Shown here in pieces: positions 28,498-37,811 of a stretch of 64,000 nucleotides of DNA (the first letter of the stretch is position 1; each line of letters opens with the position of its first letter). The translations under genes and the position numbers were made by a program. Below the pieces are notes generated by a model. The model ran no database searches and was not told the DNA's origin. It worked only from the letters and a program-made list of their open reading frames with translations. This DNA is from a virus, in the IMG/VR virus record IMGVR_UViG_3300042197_002946, positions 86,337 to 150,336 of that record; one strand, given 5' to 3'.

Positions 28498-29411
28498 TTG
28501 ATTGCTTTCTGTGTTACTATAGATATAATATTATGTAATTGTGATCGTGCCTGGGTAAAATTATTATCCAATAACAATTTATTTTTTTCCATATTAAGCT
28601 TAGAAAAAACTTGTTGATAGTTAGACAATAGCGGCCCCACACCCTGTATAATTTGCTCTATATTAGAAACCTGATAAACCAACCCAGGATATTGTATCGT
28701 ACGATTATCGCTAGTAAAAATCAAACAGCCAAAACACATAGCATATTTGGCTTCTATAATTGAAGCGGGCTCTGTTGTCAAAATAATTTTAGTTTGAGAT
28801 AGGTAATTCTGAATGCTAGTATTATTTGCATCAGGTGGGATAATATTAGTAACTATATCTGGTAAAGATGTTTGTATAGTAGAAATAATTTGTTCAATTT
28901 TTGAGATATCGTTTGAGTTTTGCAAAATAGCTATATCTACTGTTTTTTGTTTCTCAGATATATTACTAGAAATAAAGTTATCTTGTAATGCAGGACTAAT
29001 TAGGTATGCTTTGGTAATACCTAGTTCTTTTGTGAGTCTCTCATGAGTAATAGCATCATAACATATAAACGTCATATGTCTACATTTTTGTAGTATCTGG
29101 GCATTCATGGTTAGTAAATTATCCACACTAATAATACCCGGCATATGCATTGGATCTAGATGTTGGGCAATAGCTGTGGACCCTATCCAGCAATCATAAT
29201 ACAATGGGGGTGATTCCATTTCTGGTATCACCATAACAGTATCTGGTCTAGACCCATTATCATTGGCTGGCATAACAGCAATAATATCTTCTTGATCTAA
29301 AAGATTAGTAAGAAAATTGTCTACAATACTGTTGTATGGCTGTAAAGCAATGTGTGTATTTTTTGATACTGATCGTTGTATAGTAGATCCTACATTATAC
29401 CCAAAGAACAT
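28494..29411 (-). CDS. Possible GT-B glycosyltransferase, 305 aa
   Basis: The N-terminal half has DIIAVMPANDNGSRPDTVMV and a CRHMTFICYDAITHERL stretch typical of the acceptor domain. The C-terminal half has VDIAILQNSNDISK, then TKIILTTEPASIIEAKYAMC and GCLIFTSDN, like the donor domain of GT-B enzymes, where 'P-x-x-x-E-A-x-x-x-G-x-x-V' contacts the nucleotide sugar. The expected E is present in IIEAKYAMCFGCLI. Overlaps the upstream GT4 enzyme by 22 bases. Fairly likely a glycosyltransferase; substrate unknown. Confidence 0.55.
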   Translation of the reverse strand: MFFGYNVGSTIQRSVSKNTHIALQPYNSIVDNFLTNLLDQEDIIAVMPANDNGSRPDTVMVIPEMESPPLYYDCWIGSTAIAQHLDPMHMPGIISVDNLLTMNAQILQKCRHMTFICYDAITHERLTKELGITKAYLISPALQDNFISSNISEKQKTVDIAILQNSNDISKIEQIISTIQTSLPDIVTNIIPPDANNTSIQNYLSQTKIILTTEPASIIEAKYAMCFGCLIFTSDNRTIQYPGLVYQVSNIEQIIQGVGPLLSNYQQVFSKLNMEKNKLLLDNNFTQARSQLHNIISIVTQKAIK

Positions 29412-30556
29412 AGCTTGTCTCCTATATGCTCAATAGAAAATGTTATGCCATATGAACGTAACTTGTCAGACATGTCTTGTTTCTGTGTTAAAGATAAATT
29501 ATTCTGTATATTATATGCTTTTCTTAAGGTAGCTCTAATATCTAATATAGTAGGTTCGGAAGATATCTCTAATTCGCATTCATGATCTAAACTATTATTA
29601 GCTGGATTTGGTTCTGACATCTCAAATCTGGATGGAATAATCAAACCTCCAACCGATTTATCAATTAGCTCGGCAGCTCCTGTGTTTTGTACGGCTATGG
29701 GCATCTTCCCCATAACAATGGCTTCTGCCAGAGGTCTACAAAAAGCCTCTCCTTTAGATGGACAAACAAATACATCGCAAGCTTCGTGCAGTCTTAATAG
29801 GTTTTGTCTATCCAAAGAATCTGCGATAAAGACCAAATTTGGATTGAGGGTTTTATTGTATTTATTCCTACCAATAGTCTCATTAATGTTTTGAATAATA
29901 GCTTCTCTTTTTTTATTATCCATTTTATCAGTTTTAATTATCAACATAGCGTTCTCTCTATGTTGAAATTCATAATGAAATGCCAAAATTAAATTAACAA
30001 TATTTTTTCTAGGAATAAAAGAGCCAATAAAATAAAACTTAACATAGTCTTTATACTTAGATTTTAGATGTAAAAAATCAACGTCTTCTTTTTTAATAAC
30101 GTCAGACAAAACAGATATCTCATTGGTATTAATGGGTTGAGAAATATTATGGATCGGAGTAGATATACCGCTATCAGTTAGTGTTTGTTTTTCTAACATA
30201 GAAGGTACACAGACATGATCCATGCGACCAAAAACCTGTTTGATATATGAAGAATGAGACAAGTTGCCCTGCTCAAAAACACACAAAGCAATATTTTTAT
30301 ATGGAAATACAGGACAAATAGCTTGAGGTAGAGCTTTCTGAATAATCACATCTATATTTGATAAATTAGTTTCTTCATAAATTTTTAGGTCTTCATCTAG
30401 AGTACGATCTACGCTATTAGATAAAAAAATTGGCCTTGCTTGTATTTTATGCCCTAGTTTATCAGCAGCATATGCCAATGATCTTAGGTAGTCTTTGGAA
30501 GCGGCTCCCCACCCATCATTTTGTCTATATGGAGCAACATATAGAATATTACTCAT
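29390..30556 (-). CDS. Glycosyltransferase family 4
   Basis: The protein has 388 residues, full length for GT4. The N-terminus has the GT-B opening YVAPYRQNDGWGAASKDYL (Gly-rich acceptor loop). The donor domain starts with FYFIGSFIPRKNIVNLILAF and contains CDVFVCPSKGEAFCRPLAEA followed by GKMPIAV, the standard E-x7-E retaining site (E in KGEAF and in LAEA). Retaining transfer from a nucleotide sugar in the cytoplasm is expected. It begins in an ATGA overlap with the zinc-ribbon GT4 protein. High confidence in family, none on substrate. Confidence 0.85.
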   Translation of the reverse strand: MSNILYVAPYRQNDGWGAASKDYLRSLAYAADKLGHKIQARPIFLSNSVDRTLDEDLKIYEETNLSNIDVIIQKALPQAICPVFPYKNIALCVFEQGNLSHSSYIKQVFGRMDHVCVPSMLEKQTLTDSGISTPIHNISQPINTNEISVLSDVIKKEDVDFLHLKSKYKDYVKFYFIGSFIPRKNIVNLILAFHYEFQHRENAMLIIKTDKMDNKKREAIIQNINETIGRNKYNKTLNPNLVFIADSLDRQNLLRLHEACDVFVCPSKGEAFCRPLAEAIVMGKMPIAVQNTGAAELIDKSVGGLIIPSRFEMSEPNPANNSLDHECELEISSEPTILDIRATLRKAYNIQNNLSLTQKQDMSDKLRSYGITFSIEHIGDKLCSLGIM

Positions 30557-32217
30557 GAGCGCTGCCTTTCATTAGCGTATCGGATATAGTCCTCATTGTT
30601 AAGTACTGTTCTGTTTGACATAGCATACTTAATTAGATTTTGATTTTCCATATACTTATTATATATGTCTACTACATTTTGAAAACCAAATTTTTTGATA
30701 TTCATACCATTCATAGTATATCCATAATCGCTGTACTTTAGTAGATTAAGCGTCATCATATTATTGAGTAGATCTTGACTACCTATTCTGTCTTCACAGA
30801 TATATCTCATAGCCTCGTAAGATTTGTTGAACTTTTTGAATTCATTAATATCTAATTTATTGAGGTAATTTGACGATATCTGCGACCAGTGACGCCTGTT
30901 AGGATTGGCCAGCACCTCATCGAATACTCTCATCCATGTGTTGGCTGTAGCATCCCAATTGAAATGTTTTTCTGTTAATTCTCTAACCTTAATTCTAAGC
31001 TTATGGTGCTCTTCTCTGTCTAAATGTAACAGGTTCCATAGGTGGAATATTAGCTGGTCGTTATTGGGGTATACTCGATACGCTTCGGTCTCCATTTCTT
31101 TGAAGAATGTTTGCGGCTGTACAGGACAGCCATCCAAAAGATGTACAATATCAGACATAGCGCTATAATTAACAGATACGATAGGTATACCACAAGCGCC
31201 AGCCTCTACTTGAGGCATACCAAAGCCTTCACATATAGCATATTGTACATATATATCAAACGTATTATAAACACTATTAAGCTGATCTGTAGATATCCCA
31301 TCAGAGACTGAAGGAAATGTTGCTGTTTTTTGACCGCAATGTGGACAATGTTTGACAGCATGATTAAAAGTATGGGCATGAATTTGTGAACAGTTCTTGC
31401 AAAAATAGGTAAATAGAACTCTTTTACCCATATTGTTTTCTTTAAGAACATTTGGTAAATTCCATCCAGCATCAGGATAGCTGGTGTGAAGATATAGATA
31501 GGTATTTTCACCTAGTTTTTTATCTTGTGTTTCTAGTTTGTCTAATAAAATTCTCATAGATTGTATCAGTTCTGGTATGAGTTTTCTTTTTTGGTTTCTC
31601 ATGACCGAACCGATAATTTTCATAGAATTGGGTAGGTTAAGTTTTTCTCTGGCCGCTTCTAACCCGATTGGTCTGAAGGTCGTCAAGTCTACTGCTGGGG
31701 AAGCAGAGCCTTTATGTCTGATACGATTGTTGGTTTGATCCATCAAAACCTTACCACCCCAATCAGAGTATGATAATACTGCATCGGCATTCATATAAAC
31801 ATCTAGCCATTCTTCTTGTTGAGGCTGAGAATCTACTGTCGGCATCACCACCCAACTGTAAAAAGGTCTTAATACAGAAAATCTTTGATATGCATTCATC
31901 CAAAAATCTCTGATATCGAACACTATATCTGGCATAAAATCCAATAATACTCTTTCAAATCTCCATTTGCCAAATGCATTCTCTCCATTACTATTATATT
32001 CGTTAAATCTTGGATCAGTCTCTTTAACAGCATTAGGATAATATTTCCATGGAATGTTTTTATCTCTAGAGTCTCCTATGACTCCATAAGAGGCAAATTC
32101 GGCCAGTTCATACTTATCTGAAGCATATAGTCTGTTAAGAACTTCTTTAGCGTATGTGCTATATCCAGAATGAAGAAAGCTAGCTTCTGAACACATTAGA
32201 ATTTTTGGTTTTGGCAT
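30553..32217 (-). CDS. Glycosyltransferase family 4 with an inserted zinc ribbon
   Basis: I place the start at the ATG at 32217 (MPKPKILMCSEASF), with AGG about six bases upstream. A TTG eight codons earlier has no SD. The protein is about 554 residues, longer than a usual GT4. The GT-B opening ILMCSEASFLHSGYSTYA and the donor site AICEGFGMPQVEAGACGIP are clear. Just before the donor site, about residues 270-300, lie FCKNCSQ and HCPHCGQK, two Cys-x2-Cys knuckles inserted between the nucleotide-binding strands. About 130 residues of extra helical sequence follow the GT domain. The gene starts just below the ssb terminator, so its transcription may rely on read-through. Confidence 0.8.
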   Translation of the reverse strand: MPKPKILMCSEASFLHSGYSTYAKEVLNRLYASDKYELAEFASYGVIGDSRDKNIPWKYYPNAVKETDPRFNEYNSNGENAFGKWRFERVLLDFMPDIVFDIRDFWMNAYQRFSVLRPFYSWVVMPTVDSQPQQEEWLDVYMNADAVLSYSDWGGKVLMDQTNNRIRHKGSASPAVDLTTFRPIGLEAAREKLNLPNSMKIIGSVMRNQKRKLIPELIQSMRILLDKLETQDKKLGENTYLYLHTSYPDAGWNLPNVLKENNMGKRVLFTYFCKNCSQIHAHTFNHAVKHCPHCGQKTATFPSVSDGISTDQLNSVYNTFDIYVQYAICEGFGMPQVEAGACGIPIVSVNYSAMSDIVHLLDGCPVQPQTFFKEMETEAYRVYPNNDQLIFHLWNLLHLDREEHHKLRIKVRELTEKHFNWDATANTWMRVFDEVLANPNRRHWSQISSNYLNKLDINEFKKFNKSYEAMRYICEDRIGSQDLLNNMMTLNLLKYSDYGYTMNGMNIKKFGFQNVVDIYNKYMENQNLIKYAMSNRTVLNNEDYIRYANERQRS

Positions 32218-32230
32218 AAGACCTGTCCGT

Positions 32231-32272
32231 GATAAAAACAAGCAGGAAAGGGGGACAAGCCCCCATTCCTAC
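32231..32272 (-). terminator. Rho-independent terminator after ssb
   Basis: On the minus strand GTAGGAATGGGGG (32272-32260) pairs with CCCCCTTTCCTGC (32254-32242) around a five-base loop, with one T:T mismatch and one G:T pair, and is followed by TTGTTTTTATC. Placed 22 bases after the ssb stop codon, it should end ssb transcripts. Confidence 0.85.
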
Positions 32273-32293
32273 TTTATGAACTAAAACTAAAAA

Positions 32294-32674
32294 TCAGAAC
32301 GCAACAGTTTCTTCTTCCTCAGAAGTTGACGCTGCTGCCTTCTTGGAAATCTTTGTGATCTTAGAAAAATTATTAACTCTAACCTTGAGTGTGCTATGCT
32401 TCACACCGTCCTTTTCCCAAGAATCATTGCGCAGAGTACCTTCCACTAATACCAGGTCACCCTTCTTGAATGATGAGGCAATTGTTTCTGCGCCGCTATC
32501 CCACGCTTCACAAGAGATGAAAGACGTAACTTTATCCTTGCTTCCATTGGCCCTGCTAAACTCTCTAGAAACAGCAACCGTAAAGTTGACAACAGCTGTC
32601 TTTTTATCCGACGCTGTGATATATCTTAGCTCGGGATCTCTTGTTAGATTTCCTCTCAAAATGACAATATTCAT
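32294..32674 (-). CDS. ssb: Single-stranded DNA-binding protein
   Basis: The protein has 126 residues from the ATG at 32674, which has AGGAGA six bases upstream; a TTG two codons earlier has no SD. The OB-fold landmarks are all present: MNIVILRGNLTRDPELRY, VNFTVAVSREF, ISCEAWDSGAETI and GDLVLVEGTLRNDSWEKDG. The tail is short and acidic (SEEEETVAF), ending in a hydrophobic residue like the bacterial SSB tip that docks partner proteins. It coats exposed single strands during replication and recombination. The gene stands alone between a near-consensus promoter and a strong terminator, pointing to separate early expression. Confidence 0.95.
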   Translation of the reverse strand: MNIVILRGNLTRDPELRYITASDKKTAVVNFTVAVSREFSRANGSKDKVTSFISCEAWDSGAETIASSFKKGDLVLVEGTLRNDSWEKDGVKHSTLKVRVNNFSKITKISKKAAASTSEEEETVAF

Positions 32675-32717
32675 ATGCAATCTCCTAAAGTCAAAAAGTT
32701 AAATCGACCACTGGCTT

Positions 32718-32745
32718 ATTATAAGAATGAGGCGTCGAGTGTCAA
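32718..32745 (-). promoter_or_regulatory. Consensus sigma70-type promoter for ssb
   Basis: Reading the minus strand: TTGACA (32745-32740), a 16-base spacer, TATAAT (32723-32718), then the ssb SD and ATG about 45 bases further on. Both hexamers match the bacterial consensus exactly. The -35 box overlaps the end of the polymerase C-terminal gene. Confidence 0.9.
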
Positions 32746-34367
32746 GATTCTGGTATAAAACACTTTTCCACAATCAAACCGCTGCCAGCCTTTTTAGATT
32801 TGGTACCTATAAATACCAACACTTCGTTTTCTTTTAATAGATCTTTAAACTCACCATATTGTTCTGGAAACATTACTACAGAATCCAAACCTCCTGAGCT
32901 ATCAAAAATCTCCAGAAAGGACATATTCGCCCCTTTATTTTTTCCTTGTTTGGTTTTGATCACACTTAACCTACTAATCTCTCCCATGATAGCAACCTTT
33001 TTTCCTCCAGTTACTCCTTGAAAGTCTTTGCAAGATATCAAATTAGACTCATAATTTTGCATATAACAATCTGTTTTAGTGCATGTCAAAGGAATACCTA
33101 ATAATGCTGCTTCGGTCTCTGCTATCCACTGCATATTATCTTTTAATGAATATGGTGGATGGTCTATGCTATTGATAAATTCTTGTATTAGTACTTGTCT
33201 CTTTTTTGTTACTTTACATGTGGTTAATAGTTTGATAAAAACATCTTTAAATTTGATGCTTGTGATATCTATATTATTAGTTGTGATTTGTTCTAATTCT
33301 TTTTTAGTTAGCTTATTAAGCATTTCTAAATAAAATAGTAGCTCTGTTCTAGGTATTTTATAGTCATCGAAAGCCCCTACGGAAACAATCGCCTTTGCTG
33401 CTGCACTATTAACATTGGTCAATAATCTACAAAACGTTGGTATTATTCCAGTTATATTTTTATTTATTAAATCCAAATGCAACTTTTCAATTGCTTCGTA
33501 TACCGATTCCCCCACTCCTTTAATATTAGTAAGTCCAAAATAAATTTTATTATCAATAATAGTAAATTCTTTGTTCATAAATTTAAATTTAGGTAATAAA
33601 ACCTCTATATTCATGGAACTAGCATTGTGTACCAACTCTTTAATTTCTTGATGTGGGTCTATTTTATCTTTAGCAAATCTTAGGTAGGAGACAAAAAAGA
33701 TCTGTGGAAAATGTGCCTTAGCATATGCTGATAAATAACCATTGATAGCATAGCTAATAGCATGACTTTTATTAAAAGAATATCTTTGGCTTTTTTCAAT
33801 CCATCCGAAAATTTCTTCTGCCTCATGAGCATTAACGATACCCTTAGTATTACAGCCATTGATAAAAACTGTTTTCAACTTGGCCATCTCTTCTGGTTTT
33901 TTCTTACCAATGGCTTTTCTTAACATGTCGGCTTCTTGTAAATCAAACCCAGCCAACTCCTGTGCTATTTGCATACTTTGTTCTTGATAAACCATTTCTC
34001 CATATGTGGTTTCGAGAATATTTTTTAGACTGGGGTTATAATAGTCTATACTCTCTTGTCCATTTTTTCTATCAATGAAATGATTACTAACGCTCTTGCC
34101 TTCTCGAATAGCCTCTAGACATCCTGGTCTCATAATGCTAATCAAGCCAGCCAGTTGCTCTATATTTTCTGGCTTTAGCTTTTTCGCCATGCTCTGACCT
34201 AGTCTAGACTCTAATTGAAAACATCCCTTAGTATTACCATCGGATATTAATTCCCAAGTTCTAGAACAGTCTAGAGGAATAGAGTTTACGTCAAACTCTA
34301 ACAATTCTGTATTTTCGCTGTCTACAGGAAACTTACAGCCACAATCAAACTGATAATATTTTGTCAT
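32742..34367 (-). CDS. dnaE: DNA polymerase III alpha, C-terminal piece (split DnaE)
   Basis: The protein has 541 residues. After a leader containing FDCGCKFPV, the sequence enters DnaE at the point just past the palm: NSIPLDCSRTWELISDGNTK, then CFQLESRLGQSMAKKLKPEN, ISIMRPG and MVYQEQSMQIAQELAGF. YSFNKSHAISYAINGYL near residue 195 is the fingers region. A C-terminal OB fold (VAIMGEISRLSVIKTK, then FLEIFDSS) is present near 460-530. It has none of the three palm aspartates, which lie in the piece at 37783-39657. The start is in an ATGA overlap with the exonuclease. The two pieces must associate to make a polymerase. The assignment is firm; assembly is inference. Confidence 0.93.
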   Translation of the reverse strand: MTKYYQFDCGCKFPVDSENTELLEFDVNSIPLDCSRTWELISDGNTKGCFQLESRLGQSMAKKLKPENIEQLAGLISIMRPGCLEAIREGKSVSNHFIDRKNGQESIDYYNPSLKNILETTYGEMVYQEQSMQIAQELAGFDLQEADMLRKAIGKKKPEEMAKLKTVFINGCNTKGIVNAHEAEEIFGWIEKSQRYSFNKSHAISYAINGYLSAYAKAHFPQIFFVSYLRFAKDKIDPHQEIKELVHNASSMNIEVLLPKFKFMNKEFTIIDNKIYFGLTNIKGVGESVYEAIEKLHLDLINKNITGIIPTFCRLLTNVNSAAAKAIVSVGAFDDYKIPRTELLFYLEMLNKLTKKELEQITTNNIDITSIKFKDVFIKLLTTCKVTKKRQVLIQEFINSIDHPPYSLKDNMQWIAETEAALLGIPLTCTKTDCYMQNYESNLISCKDFQGVTGGKKVAIMGEISRLSVIKTKQGKNKGANMSFLEIFDSSGGLDSVVMFPEQYGEFKDLLKENEVLVFIGTKSKKAGSGLIVEKCFIPES

Positions 34368-35053
34368 TGCGTTACAAAAGAGTCCCTAAATTTAATCTTC
34401 TTAGATAAGTTTCTGTGCAATCTCATGAATCGAATCAATAATTCTGCACAGTCTTGTACGTCTTTAAGAGCATCATGAGCGCCGGCTTTGCTAATGCCCA
34501 TATAGTCTCTGATATTATCCAGAGATAGGTTCTTAATGTCTCCGTTGCTTTCAAACCAATAGAATAATAGATTCATCATATCAAGAGTATCTCGTGGATA
34601 GAATAAGCTTGACCCATTCTCATTGTTTACGTATCCTAATTTTCTACTAAATCTCTCAACTATTTTCATATCAAACCGTATAATGTTATACCCAGAAGCA
34701 ACAGGAGCAGAAAACATGCTTTTTTTGCTTCTATTCAGATGATATATTTCTAAATATTGTGCAAACATTGACCACGCTTGTTGCTGGGACATGGAGTTCT
34801 TCCACGATTCCAGTATTTGCTCTTTAGTAGAGTTTCTGACCTTAGCATGAAACTCTAATATGTCCGAATCGCTGTATGTATGATTAGGGTCATTCTCCAG
34901 TTTTTCTGGCTTGACCTGAATATTAAACTCAGAATCTTTCACAATAGATAGATTGTATGGATCTACTATAATAGCGGCTATTTGAACAGGACTACAGGTC
35001 TCTGTATCAATACCGTCTGTTTCAAAATCAAAAACGCATATTTTATTTTTCAT
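34364..35053 (-). CDS. DnaQ-type 3'-5' exonuclease (DEDDh)
   Basis: The protein has 229 residues. Exo I is FDFETDG (D9, E11); exo II is SGYNIIRFDMKIV; exo III is AHDALKDVQDCAELL with the His of the DEDDh subclass. All four metal-binding acidic residues and the general-base His are visible, so the enzyme should be active. As a proofreader for the DnaE-type polymerase it would replace the cellular epsilon subunit. It overlaps by ATGA both the RCC1-like gene upstream and the polymerase C-terminal gene downstream, so the three are likely made from one message. Confidence 0.9.
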   Translation of the reverse strand: MKNKICVFDFETDGIDTETCSPVQIAAIIVDPYNLSIVKDSEFNIQVKPEKLENDPNHTYSDSDILEFHAKVRNSTKEQILESWKNSMSQQQAWSMFAQYLEIYHLNRSKKSMFSAPVASGYNIIRFDMKIVERFSRKLGYVNNENGSSLFYPRDTLDMMNLLFYWFESNGDIKNLSLDNIRDYMGISKAGAHDALKDVQDCAELLIRFMRLHRNLSKKIKFRDSFVTQ

Positions 35054-37599
35054 TGTAGGATACTAGTATCGTCCTGTAGGGCTTCCAGAATAGAGAATGT
35101 ATTATTATAGTATATTTGTAAATCTAACTTAGGTCCGCATACTATCCCGGAATCTGTGCGAACCCTCACACATCCTATAAGATAGTTGGCAGACATGGGT
35201 CTGTCCAGAGTAATTTTTGTAATATTAAGTATTGGATCGTAGACTACTCTTGTCGCATTAAGAGTAGCTGTTTGTTGATAAATATTGTCTATTTCTTCTT
35301 TTGTAGGATCTGGATTAGCTGATCTGAGCCAATAACTAACTTTAACAGCACCAGGCAAAATTTTACCCGTAACATTATATGGAACAATCAATGTTCGCCT
35401 ATCTGGTTTGTATTCATATTTAAATTGATTATTTATAGTGGGAACCAATTCTCTACTAAAATACGTATAGCACACTATCCTATCAATTGGAATATAAATA
35501 TAATGACTACTATCAACTATAGTTACAGAACCGCCGCGATTAGACACATAATTGCGTATAGGATTATACATTTTGATATAACTATCAGTAGATTTAGTGC
35601 TAGCAGAAGTTTTTAATAGAGGGGTGTTAGATTTAGCGTCAAAATATATTTTACCCTGTAGTTGAGTATTAAAAATATCTCTTAAAAAACGAAAAGAATC
35701 GCCGGTAACTTTTTCATATTTAACTGTTTGGGGAGCATTAGGTATATGACCAACACCATCTTCATCAGGAATACCTGTGATAATGGCTTGATATAGCTCA
35801 TCTAATTCTATTTTGGTAATGCCAAAAAATTGTTTAGTTAATTCTGGATTGGTTTTTTCTGCTAAAAAATATTCTATGAGCTGCTTAGCATAAGTACCGA
35901 CATTATATGTGATATATCTACGACCACTCGCGGCAAAATCATCAACAACTACATAACATGCATACAGCCATTCTGTTAAAGACGCATCAATCGGAGGCTC
36001 TTTATTCCACCCATTACAAGTTGGAATCGGATCTTCTGGCTGTTGGGCTCTGATACGAATATAAGGATCAACAAAATTTTGAGCAAATGCACTGCTACCT
36101 TGAGATAACTCGTATCTGATAAGATACGGCTCTGTTAAAAATAAATCTTCGATGATAACTCGGTTGTTTTCGTCTACTGGCCAATTAACAGTCTGGTAAA
36201 CTATCTGTGGATCAGTGGCATCTTTAGGATTGGTCTTAGTATGAAAAAACCCTTTACCAGGAGCCATAAATAAATCAAAAATATTACTTTCTAAAGTATT
36301 AAATGACTCACACAAACCTTGATATAGCCAAAATTTATTAGCAGTACTATATTTGATAGGTTCTTGTTTGTCATTGACTCTGAAAAAGTATAACGGAGCA
36401 CTTCTATCGTACGAATTGACAGGTGGAGGGTTATCGGGATATGTTATAGTACCGCCTCGACCTAGATCTATTCCATGCAAATTAAAAGCATCTCCAGGTA
36501 GCAATTTATATGCACTTATATCTTCAAAATATGATGGAAAAGAAGACTTAGAAAAAATTTCTCTAGCATTTATTTTTTCAACAGGAGTATCTAAGTGTAA
36601 TTCGTCATCCTCATTGTCTGTAAAATGCAAGCCTCCGAACAAGATAATATCTAATAGATTTCTTTTATTTGTAGCCAACATCATACCTTTTAAGGTAAAT
36701 GGGTCTAGCTTATTAGGATACGATGAACCCAAATAGTCTATACCTGCCAGAGCTGAATTAAAAGCAAAGCTTGTCCCATATTGCTCTTGAGCAGATAGTA
36801 CGTTTGGCCTATTATCGGACAATAAGTCTCCTATAGTAAATGTATCTATAGAGGGATATGTGGCCTCTACCTCGCTTAAAAGTTCTTTATATTTTCTATG
36901 CATACACAATGCATTTACTGGACAACAACCAGGAGCTATTTGATATGTGTCTACTTTTTTATAAAGCAGCCTGTCTCTATTGAAGGGGTCGTAAAGGGTA
37001 AAGTAATCTCCTATTGCTAGTCTGCCAAAAGTAGTAAACTCTCTCGGCACTAAATCACCAGACCAATCGGTATAAACTTGCACACCGCTACTAATCCTGG
37101 CGATAATAGTTTTAGGCCCAGTATCGACTGTTAAAAAAAGCTCTCCTTCGGGGTCTTGATAAGACAGAGGGGTGATTTGGCGATATGTTTCAACAAAGTC
37201 TGACCCCAAATTTTGAAAAGTTCCCACGCCGTATGTTTTTTCGCTAGTTTGTGATATTAATGTAAAATATAAACCAATATTAATATCTATATTTTTACTT
37301 GTATTTATTGGAAAATTTATTTGTGTCGGCATTGTTAAATATAGAGTTTCTGCTGGCATAGCCATTTGGCCCTCTACATTAGACCCCCACATCCATATAC
37401 TCTTATCTTGCTTAAGTGCTACTGAATGATTGGCACCAACCTTAGCTTCTATCCAAGGTATAGCATCATATTGAGGGATACCAGTAATAACCTTATAAGT
37501 TTCTGCGGTGTCTTTAACATTTCCTATGCCCAACTGACCATACTGATTATCTCCAGACGAATATAGAATACCTTCTTCTATATACAGAATATGTCCCAT
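35050..37599 (-). CDS. RCC1-repeat virion-like protein inside the replication operon
   Basis: The protein has 849 residues. The N-terminus holds RCC1 blades: LYSSGDNQYGQLGIG, then GANHSVALKQDKSIWMWGSN and a weaker YFTLISQ/YGVGTF blade by residue 130. This resembles the plus-strand tail proteins at 1-6062 and is unlike any replication protein. The remaining 700 residues are beta-rich with Cys near residue 225 (GCCPVNALCMHRK) and no catalytic motif that I recognise. It is translated from the same message as the exonuclease through an ATGA overlap. Inference: a structural or host-interaction protein displaced into the early block, or an RCC1 module used in replication. Which is unclear. Confidence 0.65.
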   Translation of the reverse strand: MGHILYIEEGILYSSGDNQYGQLGIGNVKDTAETYKVITGIPQYDAIPWIEAKVGANHSVALKQDKSIWMWGSNVEGQMAMPAETLYLTMPTQINFPINTSKNIDINIGLYFTLISQTSEKTYGVGTFQNLGSDFVETYRQITPLSYQDPEGELFLTVDTGPKTIIARISSGVQVYTDWSGDLVPREFTTFGRLAIGDYFTLYDPFNRDRLLYKKVDTYQIAPGCCPVNALCMHRKYKELLSEVEATYPSIDTFTIGDLLSDNRPNVLSAQEQYGTSFAFNSALAGIDYLGSSYPNKLDPFTLKGMMLATNKRNLLDIILFGGLHFTDNEDDELHLDTPVEKINAREIFSKSSFPSYFEDISAYKLLPGDAFNLHGIDLGRGGTITYPDNPPPVNSYDRSAPLYFFRVNDKQEPIKYSTANKFWLYQGLCESFNTLESNIFDLFMAPGKGFFHTKTNPKDATDPQIVYQTVNWPVDENNRVIIEDLFLTEPYLIRYELSQGSSAFAQNFVDPYIRIRAQQPEDPIPTCNGWNKEPPIDASLTEWLYACYVVVDDFAASGRRYITYNVGTYAKQLIEYFLAEKTNPELTKQFFGITKIELDELYQAIITGIPDEDGVGHIPNAPQTVKYEKVTGDSFRFLRDIFNTQLQGKIYFDAKSNTPLLKTSASTKSTDSYIKMYNPIRNYVSNRGGSVTIVDSSHYIYIPIDRIVCYTYFSRELVPTINNQFKYEYKPDRRTLIVPYNVTGKILPGAVKVSYWLRSANPDPTKEEIDNIYQQTATLNATRVVYDPILNITKITLDRPMSANYLIGCVRVRTDSGIVCGPKLDLQIYYNNTFSILEALQDDTSILQ

Positions 37600-37628
37600 A
37601 AGCTGTCCTACTTACTAAATGCTACAAG

Positions 37629-37811
37629 CTATTTTATTGTGACAGTAGCATTGTCCGGAATAAAAGTCTTTTCTCCGCTACTCACAACAACAGCATTGAG
37701 CTTTCTACAACAAGATACTCTAACTTCTGGTGTTTTTCTGTATTCAGTATTGTTGTGAATAAAGACGGTGTCTATAGTAATATTAGCAAATGTTGTTTGA
37801 TGTTCCGACAT
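37629..37811 (-). CDS. Small conserved-looking protein, 60 aa
   Basis: AAAGGG stands about eight bases before the ATG, and the start lies 29 bases inside the end of the polymerase N-terminal gene. The sequence is beta-rich (FANITIDTVFIHNNTEYRKT, then CCRKLNAVVVSSGEKTFIP): a hydrophobic core, the Tyr-x-Lys turn and an Asn-Ala-Val strand, as in short phage proteins of unknown function. It is one of the genes separating the two polymerase pieces. Confidence 0.65.
   Translation of the reverse strand: MSEHQTTFANITIDTVFIHNNTEYRKTPEVRVSCCRKLNAVVVSSGEKTFIPDNATVTIK

Noticed and set aside
33740-33800. Intein insertion at the FNKSHA site of the polymerase C-terminal piece
   Set aside because: The site is continuous (YSFNKSHAISYAI) with no intein blocks on either side.
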